The notes under the pieces were generated by a model. That model had not been told where the DNA came from. It ran no database searches and was given only the letters and a program-made list of their open reading frames with translations. Both the position numbers and the translations under genes were made by a program. From Hyphomicrobiaceae bacterium (GTDB lineage Bacteria > Pseudomonadota > Alphaproteobacteria > Rhizobiales > Hyphomicrobiaceae), in assembly GCA_020442185.1 (NCBI GenBank), contig JAGRKS010000024.1:10132-70713 (forward strand): 60,582 nt of DNA, written 5' to 3'. Below, one piece after another: positions 28,354 to 37,625 of this stretch. How positions within the stretch are numbered: position 1 is the stretch's first letter; each line of letters starts with the position of its first letter.

Positions 28354-30132
28354 TCACGCGCCGAGCCGCTCGGCGGTCGCCGCCAGCACGACATCGGCGC
28401 CCGACATCACCGTCTCTGCGAGACCCGGCGCCTCGGTCGAAATGTTCTCCGCGAAAAAGCGGGCGATCGCGACGGCCTGCGCGTCCGTCTTGCCGGCGCG
28501 TACAGCGTCGACGGCGGCGCGGCCGAGATAGGCGCCACCTGCCGCGATGCCGAACAGCCGGAGATAGGGCTGCGCACTCGCGAGCGCGGCTTCCGGGCCG
28601 GTCCTGAGCTTGCCCCCCATCCATTGCGTGGCAGAAGCGAGCGCCTTCAGTGCCGCCTCGAGACGGGCCGCCATTCCGCCGAACTCGGGCCGGTTCGAAG
28701 CGGCGACCTCACCGACGAGCCCGCCGAGTTCCTCGAGATAGGCCCGGACCACGGCGCCGCCGCCGAGCGGCAGCTTGCGGGTGACGAGGTCGATTGCCTG
28801 GATGCCGTTGGTGCCTTCGTAGATCGGCAGTATGCGCGCGTCCCTGAGATGCTGCGCGGCGCCAGTTTCCTCGATGAAGCCCATGCCGCCGTGCACCTGT
28901 ACGCCCATCGACGCCACCTCGACGCCGGCATCGGTCGAGAACGCCTTGGCGACGGGTGTCAGCAATGCCGCCTTCATCCCAGCCGCCTCGCGTTGGGCGG
29001 CTTCGCCATTGCCGTGCGAAACGTCAATCTCGCCCGCGGTCGCAAAGCAGATCATGCGTGACGCCTGGGTCAGCGCCTTCATCGTCAAGAGCGTGCGGCG
29101 GATATCGGCATGCACGATGATCGGCGCCATCACGTCGCGATCGCCACCGAATGCCGCGCCCTGCCGCCGCTCGCGGGCGTAGGCCTCAGCGCGCTGCGTC
29201 GCCCGTTCGGCAATGGCGACACCCTGGACGCCGACGGCGAGACGCGCCTGGTTCATCATATAGAACATCGTATTGAGACCGCGGTGCTCGGCGCCGAGAA
29301 GATAGCCGACGGCACCTTCGCCCTCGCCGTACTTCATGACGCACGTCGGGCTCGCGTGGATGCCGAGTTTGTGCTCGAGGCCCGCGCACACGACGTCATT
29401 GCGCTGGCCGAGCGATCCGTCCGCATTGACGAGATATTTCGGCACGACGAACAGAGAGATGCCCTTGGTTCCAGGCGGCGCGTCCGGCAACCGCGCCAAG
29501 ACCAGATGGATGATGTTTTCGGCAAGTTCGTGCTCACCGTAGGTGATGAAGATCTTGGTGCCGAATATGCGGTACGAGCCGTCTCCCGCGGGTACGGCCT
29601 TCGACCGGAGTTCGCCGAGGTCGGAACCTGCGTGCGGCTCGGTCAGGTTCATCGTGCCGGTCCACTGCCCGGAAATCATCGGAGGGAGGAACGTCGCCTT
29701 CTGCGCGTCCGTGCCGGCGATCATCAGTGCGTGGATCGCGCCCTGGGTCAGCAGCGGGCAGAGGCCGAACGACATGTTCGTCGAATTCCAGATCTCGGCG
29801 ACCGCCATCGATGCAATCTCGGGCAGGCCCTGACCGCCGAACTCGGCCGGGCACGGCAAGGCTGCCCAACCGGCCTCGACGAACTGGCGGTAGGCTTCAG
29901 ACCAGCCCGCGGGCGACTGCACGACTCCGTCGACCAGCGTGTTGCCGACCTTGTCTCCAATCCGGTTCAGCGGCTCCAGGACCTCGGCGCCGAATTTCCC
30001 GGCCTCGGCGATGACGGCTTCGAGCGTATCGGCATCGAGATCGCCATAGACACCAGACTCGAGACGCGCATCCAGATGCGCCGCCACCTTGAGGGCGGCC
30101 AGAATGTCGTCTACTGGAGCCTGATAGGTCAT
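28354..30132 (-). CDS. acyl-CoA dehydrogenase with C-terminal extension (FadE/DmdC-like)
   Basis: A 592-residue FAD-dependent acyl-CoA dehydrogenase of the long type. Motifs include GTMNLTEPHAGSDLGELR, YRIFGTKIFITYGEHE, HGGMGFIEETGAAQHLRD and ILPIYEGTNGIQAIDL with the catalytic Glu in YEGTNGIQ. A C-terminal domain (about 470-590) beyond the core matches the group that includes DmdC and 3-methylmercaptopropionyl-CoA dehydrogenase-like enzymes, but substrate cannot be fixed by eye. The ATG at 30132 follows GGAAGGTGG; a GTG three codons upstream is also in frame. It is the first gene of the ACAD-ECH unit and is divergent from the Sua5 gene. Confidence 0.93.
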   Translation of the reverse strand: MTYQAPVDDILAALKVAAHLDARLESGVYGDLDADTLEAVIAEAGKFGAEVLEPLNRIGDKVGNTLVDGVVQSPAGWSEAYRQFVEAGWAALPCPAEFGGQGLPEIASMAVAEIWNSTNMSFGLCPLLTQGAIHALMIAGTDAQKATFLPPMISGQWTGTMNLTEPHAGSDLGELRSKAVPAGDGSYRIFGTKIFITYGEHELAENIIHLVLARLPDAPPGTKGISLFVVPKYLVNADGSLGQRNDVVCAGLEHKLGIHASPTCVMKYGEGEGAVGYLLGAEHRGLNTMFYMMNQARLAVGVQGVAIAERATQRAEAYARERRQGAAFGGDRDVMAPIIVHADIRRTLLTMKALTQASRMICFATAGEIDVSHGNGEAAQREAAGMKAALLTPVAKAFSTDAGVEVASMGVQVHGGMGFIEETGAAQHLRDARILPIYEGTNGIQAIDLVTRKLPLGGGAVVRAYLEELGGLVGEVAASNRPEFGGMAARLEAALKALASATQWMGGKLRTGPEAALASAQPYLRLFGIAAGGAYLGRAAVDAVRAGKTDAQAVAIARFFAENISTEAPGLAETVMSGADVVLAATAERLGA

Positions 30133-30214
30133 GACGTCCACCTTCCGGTCGTGATCTGACGATCCCCTCGTTCAACACGCACAGTAAGTCGAACAGCCAC
30201 GCGGCGAAAGCGGT

Positions 30215-31219
30215 ATGCCAACAGATATCACCAGCAGTGGCGCGAACGCCCGCAATGCGGCAACGGTACAGTCCGGCTGCGACGACAGCGTGGTATGCAA
30301 GGCCGCCCAGCTCATTCGCGACGGGCGGCTTGTGGCGTTCCCGACCGAGACGGTATACGGCCTCGGCGCCGACGCGACGAACGGGCGTGCCGTCGCCGCG
30401 ATCTTCGCGGCCAAGGGCCGGCCGCATTTCAATCCACTCATCGTCCATGTCGGCGATATCGCGGCGGCCATGCGACTGGCGGATCTCGATGAACGCGCCT
30501 TGCGGCTCGCCGCGGCGTTCTGGCCGGGGCCAATGACACTGGTGGCGCGGCGCCGCGCAAACTCCGGCCTCGCCGATCTCGTCACGGCAGGTCTCGACAC
30601 GGTCGCGCTCCGCGTCCCGGCCGGCACGGTTGCCCAGGCGCTTCTGGCCGCCGCCGACCGGCCGATCGCCGCGCCGTCCGCCAACAGGTCCGGCCACGTC
30701 AGCCCGACCCGTGCCGCCCACGTCCGGGACGATCTCGCAGCGGACGTCGACCTGATCCTCGACGGCGGCGATTGCTCGCACGGGCTCGAATCGACCGTCA
30801 TCGATACGACTGGCCCGGCGCTCGTCATTCTCCGGCCCGGTTCGATCACGGCCGATATGATCCGCTCGGTCGTCGGTGGAGAGGTGTTGCGATCGGTCGA
30901 TGATCCCGCCGCACCACGCTCACCCGGCCAGTTGGCGAGCCATTACGCACCCAACGCCCCCGTCCGCCTCGACGTCTCGGCACCGCGCGTCGGCGAGGCA
31001 TTGCTGGCGTTCGGCGATGGGCCATCAGCGCACAGCGGACCAATGATCAATCTCAGTGCGACGGGCGACCTCGCCGAGGCGGCGGCAAACCTCTTCTCAG
31101 GCTTGCGCGACCTCGATGCGTTGCGGCCGGTGGCGATCGCGGTCATGCCCATTCCGACGCACGGCCTCGGCGAAGCGATCAACGACCGGCTTCGTCGCGC
31201 GGCAGCGGCACGCCCTTGA
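30215..31219 (+). CDS. L-threonylcarbamoyladenylate synthase (Sua5 type)
   Basis: A 334-residue enzyme that makes threonylcarbamoyl-AMP for the t6A modification of ANN-decoding tRNAs. The YrdC-like domain (about 24-220) has TETVYGLGADAT, AAKGRPHFNPL and APSANRSGHVSPT, and a C-terminal Sua5 domain follows from about 240, with PGQLASHYAP near the junction. The longer form with the second domain is Sua5 rather than TsaC. Start is ATG at 30215. The C-terminal part ends IPTHGLGEAINDRLRRAA, a family feature. It is divergent from the acyl-CoA dehydrogenase gene. Confidence 0.93.
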   Translation: MPTDITSSGANARNAATVQSGCDDSVVCKAAQLIRDGRLVAFPTETVYGLGADATNGRAVAAIFAAKGRPHFNPLIVHVGDIAAAMRLADLDERALRLAAAFWPGPMTLVARRRANSGLADLVTAGLDTVALRVPAGTVAQALLAAADRPIAAPSANRSGHVSPTRAAHVRDDLAADVDLILDGGDCSHGLESTVIDTTGPALVILRPGSITADMIRSVVGGEVLRSVDDPAAPRSPGQLASHYAPNAPVRLDVSAPRVGEALLAFGDGPSAHSGPMINLSATGDLAEAAANLFSGLRDLDALRPVAIAVMPIPTHGLGEAINDRLRRAAAARP

Positions 31220-31242
31220 GGGCACCCCTACTCGGCGCGATC

Positions 31243-31659
31243 TCAGCGGCAGACCGCGTACCAGCATTCGCGCATGCAGCGCGTGAAGGCACCGCGGCAC
31301 CAGTCCGCCCAGCAATCATCGCGATAATCGCGCGCGCACGACCTTCGGCACGCCCGACATTCGTAGCCGGCGACTGGAACGACGAGGCTCTGCGTCGGCT
31401 TTGCCGCGCCTCGGCGCGTCGCCGGCAGAAGAGCGCCCAATGCCGCAACACGTTGCAGTTGGCGATCCTTCGCGCGATCGTCTCCGATCCTGGCCGACGT
31501 GCTGGCCGCCACGCCGTCACCCATGCTGGCCGCCGAACCAGCGTCAGGCGCCAGTATCAGGCAGAAGAACGTGAAGAACGTGAGCAGTCCTGCGAAGAGG
31601 ATGCGGCGGCTGCCCCCAAAGACCGAGGTTGAAGCACTTGCGACGGTGTTCTTCGACAT
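31243..31659 (-). CDS. small secreted cysteine-rich protein of unknown function
   Basis: A 138-residue protein I do not recognise. A basic start is followed by a strong signal peptide (about 18-43, ending near GSAA). The middle is low-complexity Ala/Thr/Arg. The last 40 residues hold eight cysteines spaced C-x2-C-x3-C-x7-C-x4-C-x6-C-x3-C-x4-C, with many Arg and Trp, ending at CWYAVCR. This is the pattern of a disulfide-linked or metal-binding secreted peptide. The ATG at 31659 has AGGAGAG about 6 bases upstream, which decides the start over longer frames. It is divergent from the 2-hydroxyacid dehydrogenase gene and convergent with Sua5, leaving a 23-base gap. Confidence 0.78.
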   Translation of the reverse strand: MSKNTVASASTSVFGGSRRILFAGLLTFFTFFCLILAPDAGSAASMGDGVAASTSARIGDDRAKDRQLQRVAALGALLPATRRGAAKPTQSLVVPVAGYECRACRRSCARDYRDDCWADWCRGAFTRCMRECWYAVCR

Positions 31660-31905
31660 GGCATCTCTCCTGGGTACGCAACACTCGGGCCGCTCCAAAT
31701 CACTTCGCGGTCCACAAGGTCACGACCACGAAAGCCGGCGCGGATCGATGCAGCAAGACGAACCGGGCCAAATAGGCAGCCGATTGTCCGACATGATGAG
31801 CCTCTTGACCAGCCTCTGGGTTCCCTGGACTGCCAACAGCGTGAAGGCGGCACGCGCTCGCAATGGCATCCTCCGCACTTCGGCTCATGCAACAAGGATA
31901 TACGA

Positions 31906-33351
31906 ATGAGCCGCCCGGCCTCCGCCCCATCACTTGCCGTACCGGACGCCAATCTCATCCAGCGCTTCGCTGAGATTGTCGGTCCTGGCCACGCACTGAC
32001 TGACGCGGGCGAGCAGGCCGCCTACCTGCGCGAATGGCGCGACAGATATGTCGGCACAACGCCGCTGGTGCTGCGGCCGGGCTCCACCGAGGAGGTCTCA
32101 CGCATTCTGGCCCTCGCGAACGAGGCGCGCGTCGGCATCGTTCCGCAGGCCGGCAACACCGGGCTCGTCGGTGGCCAGATCCCTTTCGAGGATGGTCGCG
32201 ATATCGTCCTGTCGGTTGCGCGGTTGAACCGCATCCGCGCGCGCGATGCCGCCGGCCAGACGTTGGTCGCGGAAGCCGGCGTCACGCTTGCCGACGTGCA
32301 ACGCGCCGCAGACGAAGCCGGACGCCTCTTTCCATTGAGCCTTGCCGCTGAAGGAAGCTGCCAGATCGGCGGCAACCTCGCGACCAATGCCGGTGGCGTC
32401 AACGTGCTCGCCTACGGCAATGCGCGCCAACTCGTCATGGGGCTCGAGGTCGTGCTCGCCGACGGCCGGATCTGGTCGTCGCTCAAGGCCCTGAAAAAGG
32501 ACAATACCGGCTATGACCTGCGGGACCTCTTCATCGGCTCGGAGGGAACGCTCGGCATCATCACCGCCGCAACCTTGAGATTGTTCCATCGCCCCGCCGA
32601 GAAGGCGACGGCATTCGTCGCAGCCGACGATCTCGATCAGGTGCTCGAGCTATTCAAGCGCGCCGAGGCGACGGCGGGCGGGCAGCTGACGGCGTTCGAG
32701 TTCATCGCCGCCCGCGGTGTCGAGATCTGCGTGAGGCACGTTCCTGGTGTTCGCCAGCCCTTCGCCGAGACGCCCAACTGGTCGGTGCTCGTTGAGATTT
32801 CCTCACCCGAAGAGGATGGCCGCGCCGCCGCGATGCTCGAAGGCCTGCTCGCGGGCGCGATCGAGGATGGCATCGCCACCGACGCCGTGATTGCCCAGTC
32901 ACTGCAGCAGGCGAAAGAATTCTGGCGGCTGCGCGAGGAAATGTCCGATGCGCAGAAGCACGAAGGCGGATCGATCAAGCACGATGTTTCCGTGACTGTT
33001 TCGCGCATGCCGGAATTCATCCGCCGTGCCGACGCGATCGTCGAAACGCTTTGCCCTGGCGCACGCCCGGTGCCGTTCGGGCACTTCGGCGACGGCAATG
33101 TCCACTACAATGTGACGCAGCCAGCGGGGATGGAGAAGGCCCGTTACCTCGACCTGTGGGAAGACATGCAGGCGGCGGTACATGCGCTCGTCGTCGATAT
33201 GGATGGTTCGATTTCCGCCGAGCATGGCATCGGACGCATGAAGCGCGACGAACTCTTGCATGTCAAAAGTACCGTCGAGATGGACCTGATGCGTGCCATC
33301 AAACGCGCGTTTGATCCCCATCAGATATTGAACCCGGGCAAGGTCCTGTAG
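31906..33351 (+). CDS. FAD-linked D-2-hydroxyacid dehydrogenase (GlcD/D2HGDH family)
   Basis: A 481-residue flavoenzyme of the VAO/FAD_binding_4 type. The FAD domain has VGIVPQAGNTGLVGGQ, TLVAEAGVTLADVQ and IGGNLATNAGGVNVLAYGN, and the C-terminal FAD-oxidase_C domain has RPVPFGHFGDGNVHYNV and SISAEHGIGRMKRDELL with the conserved His residues. It is close to D-2-hydroxyglutarate or D-lactate dehydrogenases; the exact acid cannot be called. The ATG at 31906 follows AAGGA. The length is normal. The next gene on the other strand is the orphan formyltransferase. Confidence 0.92.
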   Translation: MSRPASAPSLAVPDANLIQRFAEIVGPGHALTDAGEQAAYLREWRDRYVGTTPLVLRPGSTEEVSRILALANEARVGIVPQAGNTGLVGGQIPFEDGRDIVLSVARLNRIRARDAAGQTLVAEAGVTLADVQRAADEAGRLFPLSLAAEGSCQIGGNLATNAGGVNVLAYGNARQLVMGLEVVLADGRIWSSLKALKKDNTGYDLRDLFIGSEGTLGIITAATLRLFHRPAEKATAFVAADDLDQVLELFKRAEATAGGQLTAFEFIAARGVEICVRHVPGVRQPFAETPNWSVLVEISSPEEDGRAAAMLEGLLAGAIEDGIATDAVIAQSLQQAKEFWRLREEMSDAQKHEGGSIKHDVSVTVSRMPEFIRRADAIVETLCPGARPVPFGHFGDGNVHYNVTQPAGMEKARYLDLWEDMQAAVHALVVDMDGSISAEHGIGRMKRDELLHVKSTVEMDLMRAIKRAFDPHQILNPGKVL

Positions 33352-33370
33352 CGTGCTTGAAAGGTAATGC

Positions 33371-33438
33371 GACGTCTCACGACACAGAGCGACGCCTTGT
33401 AGCGCTAACCGGCACCCGGACGGGCGCGATGAGACGTC
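33371..33438. repeat. perfect 9-bp inverted repeat between convergent genes
   Basis: GACGTCTCA at 33371-33379 and TGAGACGTC at 33430-33438 are perfect inverted copies separated by 50 bases. They lie between the stop of the FAD dehydrogenase gene and the end of the formyltransferase gene, overlapping the latter's stop codon. No T-run follows, so a terminator role is not supported. Confidence 0.6.
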
Positions 33439-34222
33439 ACCAGATGCCGCGCGTCATGCCGGTAAAGAGATAATACCAGATCGTCGGCGGAAAATTTTTC
33501 GCTGACGGCATGGCAACGGTGTAGGGCGCGAGCCGGCCGCCGAGCGCATCCTCGATGGCACGCGCGAACAACGGTATCGCCACCGCCGCCTGCACCGTTT
33601 GATAGGTCGCGATCGTGTCCTCCGGCGCAAACGTGGCCGGCGCCTGATAGAGCACGCCGCCGGTATCGACACCCTCGTCGACCAGATGGATCGTGATCCC
33701 GGCGTTGTCCTTATCGCCCGCAGCCAATGCCCAGTAGGCGGGGTGCTGGCCGCGATATTTCGGATTGATGCCGGCGTGATAGTTGATGAACGGGGCGGCA
33801 ACCGCACCGAGTGTGGCGCGCGAGAGAATGCGCGTGCCGTAGACGGCCACAACTTCGGGATCGAGGCGGGCGAGGGCATCGTGGGCCGCCATCGAATTGA
33901 GACTCGTGACGCGCGCCACGACGAGGTCCGGCCGGGGCGTCGGATCGAGGCCCGTGGCGCGGCGAATCCGCCGGATGCGATCCTGTGCCCGGCTCGCCCC
34001 GAGCCGCTGCCATAGACCGAAGGCGACCTGCCCGAGCGCTGCAACCGGTCCGGCTATGCGCACGCGCCGGCGGATGATCTCGCCCTTCGTCTCGGGCTGC
34101 TCCTCGATCACCGCGACCGGTCCCAGGCGTTCGACGAGCCCGTTGACGACGGACCATGCGAGCGGGCCGCCCGATGTGAGGACGACGATGCGTCGTCGCG
34201 GCTGAGGTATTGCGTCGGACAA
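33437..34222 (-). CDS. formyltransferase-fold protein, not canonical Fmt
   Basis: A 261-residue protein of the formyl_trans_N fold. The core has the catalytic pattern Asn-His-Asp: FINYHAGINPKYRGQHP carries Asn and His, and DEGVDTGGVLYQ carries Asp. The N-terminal part IVVLTSGGPLAW is a Rossmann-like start. It lacks the C-terminal tRNA-binding domain of Fmt, which is encoded separately at 55080. It may formylate a sugar-nucleotide, a peptide or another amine. The start is TTG at 34222 with AGGGC upstream; a TTG at 34294 is in frame too. Confidence 0.82.
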   Translation of the reverse strand: MSDAIPQPRRRIVVLTSGGPLAWSVVNGLVERLGPVAVIEEQPETKGEIIRRRVRIAGPVAALGQVAFGLWQRLGASRAQDRIRRIRRATGLDPTPRPDLVVARVTSLNSMAAHDALARLDPEVVAVYGTRILSRATLGAVAAPFINYHAGINPKYRGQHPAYWALAAGDKDNAGITIHLVDEGVDTGGVLYQAPATFAPEDTIATYQTVQAAVAIPLFARAIEDALGGRLAPYTVAMPSAKNFPPTIWYYLFTGMTRGIW

Positions 34223-34413
34223 GGTGCCCTGCCGTTGTCGGATCCGAATTTCGGGACCGTTATGACCGACTCGAAATCGACCTGTAACCCGCAAAAAGGT
34301 CGGGAGGCGGCGACGTCAAGGAGCGGCGAGACGCTGAAACACCACCGCCACCGGAGGAGGCACGGTAGCACTGTGGCGCGGAAGATTCCGGCATTCTGGG
34401 ACGAACGACCCGA

Positions 34414-36360
34414 CTAATGATGATCAACGCCCTGGCGTCTGGCGGACTGGAGCGCGCGGCGCTCTTCCTCGATCCGTGCCGCCTGCGACGGCCAGCTTGC
34501 CGTGACCCAGTCGTCCGTGCCGAACAGCCAATACCAGAAGCGATAACGGCGATGGTACCGCTCGACCGTGACCCTATGCATGCCTTCCATGTTCTCGCTG
34601 AGCGTCTCGAGCAGTGCCATGGGCCGGCCGGCCTCGCGCTCAAGGCCCTCGATGCGATCGGCGACGATGGCAAGATCGCCGGCCCCGTCGCTGCGCCACT
34701 GGTCGATCGAGCCCGCGAGGGTGTGCTGGTTCACGTTGAGCTTGACGAGCGCTTCGTGCACCTGGCGCAATTCGTCACCGTGCACCGCGATCGCCTGTGA
34801 GGATTGCGCCGCATATCCGTCGACGCTCTGCTGATGGGCCGAGAGAGCCTCGCCGTAGGCCGCAAGCACTTCGCTCGATTGCGCCATGAGGTTGTCGATC
34901 TTGGCTTCGTAGGCGACGAGCCTCTGACGCAGGTCGGCGATTTCGGCCTGATCTTCGGCGCGCTTGCCTTCGATGACGCGCAAGAGATTGGCGATGCCGT
35001 CCGCGTTCTCGGCGATGCGGGTTGCATGGTCCTGAAGTCCCGCCGATATCTCGCCGATCTCGGTCGAGAGCGTGAGGCGTGCATCCTCGACCGAGGTCTG
35101 CACGAGGGCGGCTGCTTCGCTCAAACCCTGGATGCGGCTGTCGAGATCACCCGAGAGCGCACCATCGCGGCCGATGAGCGCTTCCTCTATGATGTCGAGG
35201 CGGCTCAACATCTGTCCTGGATCGAACCGCGAATCGAGCGCCGCGAACTTCTGCGCCAGAGTACCTTCGATCCGCGCCTCGACCTCGCCGAGACGCGTAT
35301 CGATCGCCGCCAGGTCGAGGTCGGACGCCGGACGAATATCACGAACGGCGTGCTCGATCTTGTCGAGCTGCGCCTGCATGGCATTGGTGTTCCCGTCTCG
35401 CGGTTCGCGCATCAGGCGTTCGAGCGAATCGAGCCGGTCGATCAGTCGCTGAAGCGTGCCGCCGTCGCCACCCTCGGGTCGCGACGACATCAGCGTCTCG
35501 AGCATTTGCAGCCGGTCGAACACGCCGCCAGAGAAGCGTTGCGCGTCGTCGCGCTGCCCCGTGATCTGCCCCGAAATCGCGCGTATCATCTGCTCGAGAG
35601 CTTCGATGCGGGAATTCTGTAGACTATCTGTCGCGCGCTGCACGGCATCGTCCTGATCGGGCAGCTGCGGATCGTTGACGAAGAAGCGGCCGGCAGGCCG
35701 GCGGACGCGCTCGCGCGGTGTGTCGCGCGGCGGCGGCGGCGGCGCGAATGCCGGCTGGGACGGCTGGCGCAACGGCGGCGACGCGTTGCGAACGGGACGG
35801 GAGCGGCGCACGTTCGCGATATGGCGATCCATGAGCTCGATGCCGGCGATCTGCGGCCGCATCTCCAGAAACACATAGAGCAGGTCCTCGACCGTCGCCG
35901 GTGCATTTCGCTGGTAGGCGTGGGCCGCCGCGATGCGCAGCACTTCCTCGAAGGCATCGGCGCGAGGTGGCGTACCGCTGCCGTTCGAGATGGCGACGGG
36001 GATTTCACTCGCGATCAGTGTTGCCGTCTCGCGCCTCAGCGTCGCGCTCTGGATGCCCGCCGCGTCGAGCACGTCGGCGGCATCCTCTATTCGCGTCAAC
36101 GCATGCACGAGGTGCTCGAGCCTGACTTCCGCCGCGCGGTGCGCGAGGGCAACGTCGAAGGCGTGGTTGCAGCACGCGAGCAGCGTGTCGTCGACCCAGA
36201 TCGGGATCTCGTCGCTCCCGTATCCATGTCGCGCACGCGGGCCGTTGAGAGCGTGCCCGCCGCCAGCCGGAAGGCCCGTCATGCCGCCGGCGAAGTCACC
36301 CGGCGAGGCCCGCCATGTCTGCGGCGTCCTGAGATCGAGATCCTGGCCCCTGTAACCCAT
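34414..36360 (-). CDS. Clp_N-like domain plus long coiled-coil protein, function unknown
   Basis: A 648-residue protein with a double Clp-N-like repeat near the N-terminus (about residues 60-180): ALAHRAAEVRLEHLVHAL, LRRETATLIAS, then FEEVLRIAAAHAYQRN and TVEDLLYVFLEM. A Pro/Arg-rich linker (about 188-235) follows, and then about 370 residues that are almost entirely coiled coil (for example NSRIEALEQMIRAISGQITG and RIAENADGIANLLRVIEG). The end is Trp/Tyr-rich (RYRFWYWLFGTDDWVTASW). No ATPase domain is present. Clp_N domains bind substrates or adaptors of ClpA/B/C, so this may be a scaffold or adaptor; that is inference. The ATG at 36360 has AAGGAG about 9 bases upstream. Confidence 0.78.
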   Translation of the reverse strand: MGYRGQDLDLRTPQTWRASPGDFAGGMTGLPAGGGHALNGPRARHGYGSDEIPIWVDDTLLACCNHAFDVALAHRAAEVRLEHLVHALTRIEDAADVLDAAGIQSATLRRETATLIASEIPVAISNGSGTPPRADAFEEVLRIAAAHAYQRNAPATVEDLLYVFLEMRPQIAGIELMDRHIANVRRSRPVRNASPPLRQPSQPAFAPPPPPRDTPRERVRRPAGRFFVNDPQLPDQDDAVQRATDSLQNSRIEALEQMIRAISGQITGQRDDAQRFSGGVFDRLQMLETLMSSRPEGGDGGTLQRLIDRLDSLERLMREPRDGNTNAMQAQLDKIEHAVRDIRPASDLDLAAIDTRLGEVEARIEGTLAQKFAALDSRFDPGQMLSRLDIIEEALIGRDGALSGDLDSRIQGLSEAAALVQTSVEDARLTLSTEIGEISAGLQDHATRIAENADGIANLLRVIEGKRAEDQAEIADLRQRLVAYEAKIDNLMAQSSEVLAAYGEALSAHQQSVDGYAAQSSQAIAVHGDELRQVHEALVKLNVNQHTLAGSIDQWRSDGAGDLAIVADRIEGLEREAGRPMALLETLSENMEGMHRVTVERYHRRYRFWYWLFGTDDWVTASWPSQAARIEEERRALQSARRQGVDHH

Positions 36361-36828
36361 CGCACCCAACTCCTTCCGGGACCGTGCCAGCGGCGCACCG
36401 GTTGACGATACTCTTCACCAGGCGCCTTTGCGGCACCCACACACAGGACAGCGGCGAGCCGCACCTCGACCGGGAGCACGCGACCTGACCGACGTCGGGC
36501 GGCCTCCAGGCCATCGGAACGCGCATCGCCCACCACCCACGCGGTCGAACCGTCCGCTTGGGCGGTGGCCGGGGAAAGCGCGCCCTTGCGCTCGCCCGCC
36601 GTCCGGATGGACGCACGCCCGGTCGGCAAGGGCCGCCTCACTTTACCGGCTCTGGGCCGGCCCCGCGAGGGCTCCGCCCAGTCCAGCGCCCGCCCGAAGC
36701 TCTTCATCCGCACCAGATCAGACACTTATCAGGACAGGGCGTACCTTTCACATGAATACGGCTTAACTTGGTAACCGTACGGCCTTTTGCGGCCCCTCTC
36801 TGCGATCTGACCCACCCCCGAGACGGGG
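36361..36828. other. 468-bp gene-free stretch between SRAP and the Clp_N-like gene
   Basis: No frame here looks like a gene. The A/T-enriched part at about 36720-36780 could hold a promoter for the minus-strand Clp_N-like gene, but I cannot define the boxes. Confidence 0.35.
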
Positions 36829-37509
36829 TCATGAACGTGGCGCCGACATCCACTCCTGCAGTTCGGGACCTTCGTTCCTCGGATTGTTGAGCTTGCGGCT
36901 GACCTCGACAATCTCCAAGAGCTCCTCCGGCGCTGGAACCAGAAGTTCGGCCGCGAATTCCGAACGACCCGAACGGCAATCGAGCCAGACGTCGAAGACA
37001 TCCGGCGCCAAGATCGCCGGCATCCTGTCATGAACGCTGCTCATCAGCTTGTTTGCCGCAACGGTCAGGATCGCCATGGTCTCGATCTCACTGCCATCGG
37101 CGCCGAGCCAGTGCTCGTGGATACCGGCCATTGCCATCAGACCGCCGCCACGCGGGCGGATGAGATGCGGCCGCTTTGCTCCTTTTTCGCCGGTCCACTC
37201 GTAGAAGCCGTCAGTCGGCACGAGGCAGCGGCGGTGGCGCATCGACGACCGGAAGGACGGCTTCTCCGTCGCCGTCTCAGCGCGCGCATTGATCAATGTC
37301 GTAAATTCAGCCGGGGCCTTGACCCACGACGGTATCAGCCCCCAGCGCACGAGATGCATGATCCGTTCACGCCTCTCACTCAGGCGGACGATCATCACGG
37401 GCTGCGTCGGCGCGATGTTGTAGCGCGGCGGAAAGACTTCGGCGTTGAAGGTGCCGAAATAGGAGCGGACCGCTTCTGGCGGAGATGTCAGACTGAACCT
37501 CGAGCACAT
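36829..37509 (-). CDS. SOS response-associated peptidase (SRAP/YedK/HMCES family)
   Basis: A 226-residue SRAP-domain protein that crosslinks to abasic sites in single-stranded DNA and protects them. Cys2 in MCSRFS, which becomes N-terminal after Met removal, is the catalytic residue; PPRYNIAPTQP holds the conserved Asn, LVPTDGFYEW the Glu and VHDRMPAIL the His. The start is fixed by this Cys2: the ATG at 37509 has GGAG upstream, and in-frame codons further up would bury it. It is divergent from the Nudix gene. Confidence 0.95.
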   Translation of the reverse strand: MCSRFSLTSPPEAVRSYFGTFNAEVFPPRYNIAPTQPVMIVRLSERRERIMHLVRWGLIPSWVKAPAEFTTLINARAETATEKPSFRSSMRHRRCLVPTDGFYEWTGEKGAKRPHLIRPRGGGLMAMAGIHEHWLGADGSEIETMAILTVAANKLMSSVHDRMPAILAPDVFDVWLDCRSGRSEFAAELLVPAPEELLEIVEVSRKLNNPRNEGPELQEWMSAPRS

Positions 37510-37625
37510 CGTCGATAATCTCCGGGGAAGTGTCTTGCTGCAGTCGCGGCAAACCCGATGAAGCCGCAAGACGCCGCTTCTGTTCCGAGAACATCAAGCC
37601 CGCGTGACAGACGAACGAGCCTAGC

